Assembly: GCA_028865545.1 (NCBI GenBank)
Contig: JAGWJY010000008.1
Location: 1 to 64,000, forward strand
DNA from: Alphaproteobacteria bacterium
GTDB taxonomy: Bacteria > Pseudomonadota > Alphaproteobacteria > Micropepsales > Micropepsaceae
Direction: 5' to 3'
Length of the DNA: 64,000 nt
The translations under genes and the position numbers were made by a program. The notes under the pieces were generated by a model, which had not been told where the DNA came from, did not search any database, and was given only the letters and a program-made list of their open reading frames with translations. Below, piece by piece: positions 63,189-64,000 of this stretch; position 1 is the stretch's first letter, and every line of letters begins with the position of its first letter.

Positions 63189-64000
63189 TCAGGAAATGGC
63201 CGCGCCGCCGCAAGAGCCGCGCACCATGAGTTTCGCAGGCAGCACGATGCTTTCCGCCGCTTCACCCTCGACCAATTGCAGCAGGGTTTTCACCAGGATC
63301 TCACCGGCGAGCCAGGTATCCTGCATCACCGTGGTCAGCGGCGGATTGACGAGGCTGGCCGCGGGAATGTCGTCGAAACCGACGACGGAAACTTTGCCCG
63401 GCACGTTGAGACCGGCCTCCTGCAGCGCGCGCATCGCACCGATGGCGATCAGATCGCTGGCGGCAAGCACCGCATCGAAGGGTTTGCCGCGATTGATGAG
63501 TTCGCGCGCCGCCTGATAGCCGGACGATTCCGTGGTGATGGCGTCCACCTGCAATTCGGGTGAGACCGAAAGCCCCGCGGCCGCGAGCGCACCGGCATAG
63601 CCGCGATAACGATCGGAGAATTCCGGAGAATGGCTTGAGGCATCGCCCAGGAAGGTGATGTTTTTCCGCCCGAGCGACAGCAGATGGCGCGTCGCATCAA
63701 AACCGCCCTGGAAATTGTCGCAGCCGATCGACAGTCCCGGCTGTCCTTGCTGCACCGCGCCCCAGCAGACGAAGTGCGTCCCCTGCTCCACCAGCTGCTC
63801 CAGCCGTTCGCGGTAGGTCAGATAATCGCCATAACCCAAGAGGATCAATCCGTCGGCCTTGCCGCTGTCCTCGTAATCGACGTGCCAGTTGTGAGAGAAC
63901 TGCTGGAAGGAAATGAGCAGGTCGTAGCCATGCCGCGCGCAGGCGCGCGTGATCGAGCCCAGCATGGAGAGGAAGAAGGGATTGATCAGCGAGTCGTCGG
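63189..64000 (-). CDS. LacI-family transcriptional regulator, ligand-binding part (5' end outside window)
   Basis: The frame stays open to the window edge, so the N-terminal DNA-binding domain is missing and about 270 residues of the periplasmic-binding-protein-like effector domain remain. Landmarks are KADGLILLGYG, GGFDATRHLLSLGRKNITFLGD, DAVLAASDLIAIGAMRALQEAG, VSVVGFDDIPAASLVNPPLTTV and the C-terminal VLPAKLMVRGSCG. It probably controls the adjacent MFS and glycosidase genes; the effector sugar is unknown. Confidence 0.92.
   Translation of the reverse strand, partial: DDSLINPFFLSMLGSITRACARHGYDLLISFQQFSHNWHVDYEDSGKADGLILLGYGDYLTYRERLEQLVEQGTHFVCWGAVQQGQPGLSIGCDNFQGGFDATRHLLSLGRKNITFLGDASSHSPEFSDRYRGYAGALAAAGLSVSPELQVDAITTESSGYQAARELINRGKPFDAVLAASDLIAIGAMRALQEAGLNVPGKVSVVGFDDIPAASLVNPPLTTVMQDTWLAGEILVKTLLQLVEGEAAESIVLPAKLMVRGSCGGAAIS

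Overview
The window looks like a GC-rich alphaproteobacterial chromosome from a TonB-receptor-rich, plant-polymer-degrading, possibly prosthecate lineage. Clues are the transaldolase/glucose-6-phosphate isomerase fusion, Caulobacter-type TonB-dependent receptors, System I cytochrome c maturation genes and Tat-type glycosidase signals. A Rhizomicrobium/Micropepsales-like host is my guess; nothing here proves it. No rRNA, tRNA, CRISPR array, insertion sequence or prophage was seen.

Layout. 1-6946: end of a TonB receptor, a convergent pair of TPR-fused modifying enzymes (sulfotransferase and Asp/Asn beta-hydroxylase), SppA protease, and an FAH-family hydrolase. 7161-12437: a sugar-phosphate operon, tal-pgi fusion, gnd, pgl and ROK glucokinase. 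12429-14489: a BtuB-like TonB receptor. 14631-20288: an Rrf2 regulator, an OprP-like porin and a sulfate ABC transporter (sbp-cysTWA). 20609-24057: branched-chain 2-oxoacid dehydrogenase E1alpha, E1beta and E2.

24182-38111 is the most striking part. Two complete ccmFG(fused)-ccmH-ccmI sets face each other as a diverged inverted duplication. Behind the second lies a four-gene operon: a NapC/CymA-type tetraheme quinol dehydrogenase, an ethylbenzene-dehydrogenase-type heme protein, a decaheme MtrA/DmsE-type cytochrome and an MtrB/PioB-type outer-membrane barrel. This is a porin-cytochrome conduit for moving electrons between the quinone pool and the cell exterior. Two of its proteins carry a CX3CH heme motif instead of CXXCH. 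The adjacent extra heme-lyase set may therefore be a dedicated maturation system, analogous in logic to NrfEFG; this is inference. A MocR regulator follows upstream.

40566-63184 is an L-arabinose/arabinan utilisation region: aldose dehydrogenase, secreted mutarotase, GH51 and two GH43 enzymes, a large TonB receptor, a FadR-type regulator, araA-araB-araD, two sodium/solute symporters with a small membrane protein, a GH127-family enzyme and an MFS sugar transporter. A LacI-family regulator is cut by the window end. Together these would import arabino-oligosaccharides across the outer membrane, trim them in the periplasm, take up L-arabinose and convert it to xylulose 5-phosphate. That feeds the pentose phosphate enzymes encoded near the start of the window. 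Reducing equivalents from this metabolism could leave the cell through the cytochrome conduit.
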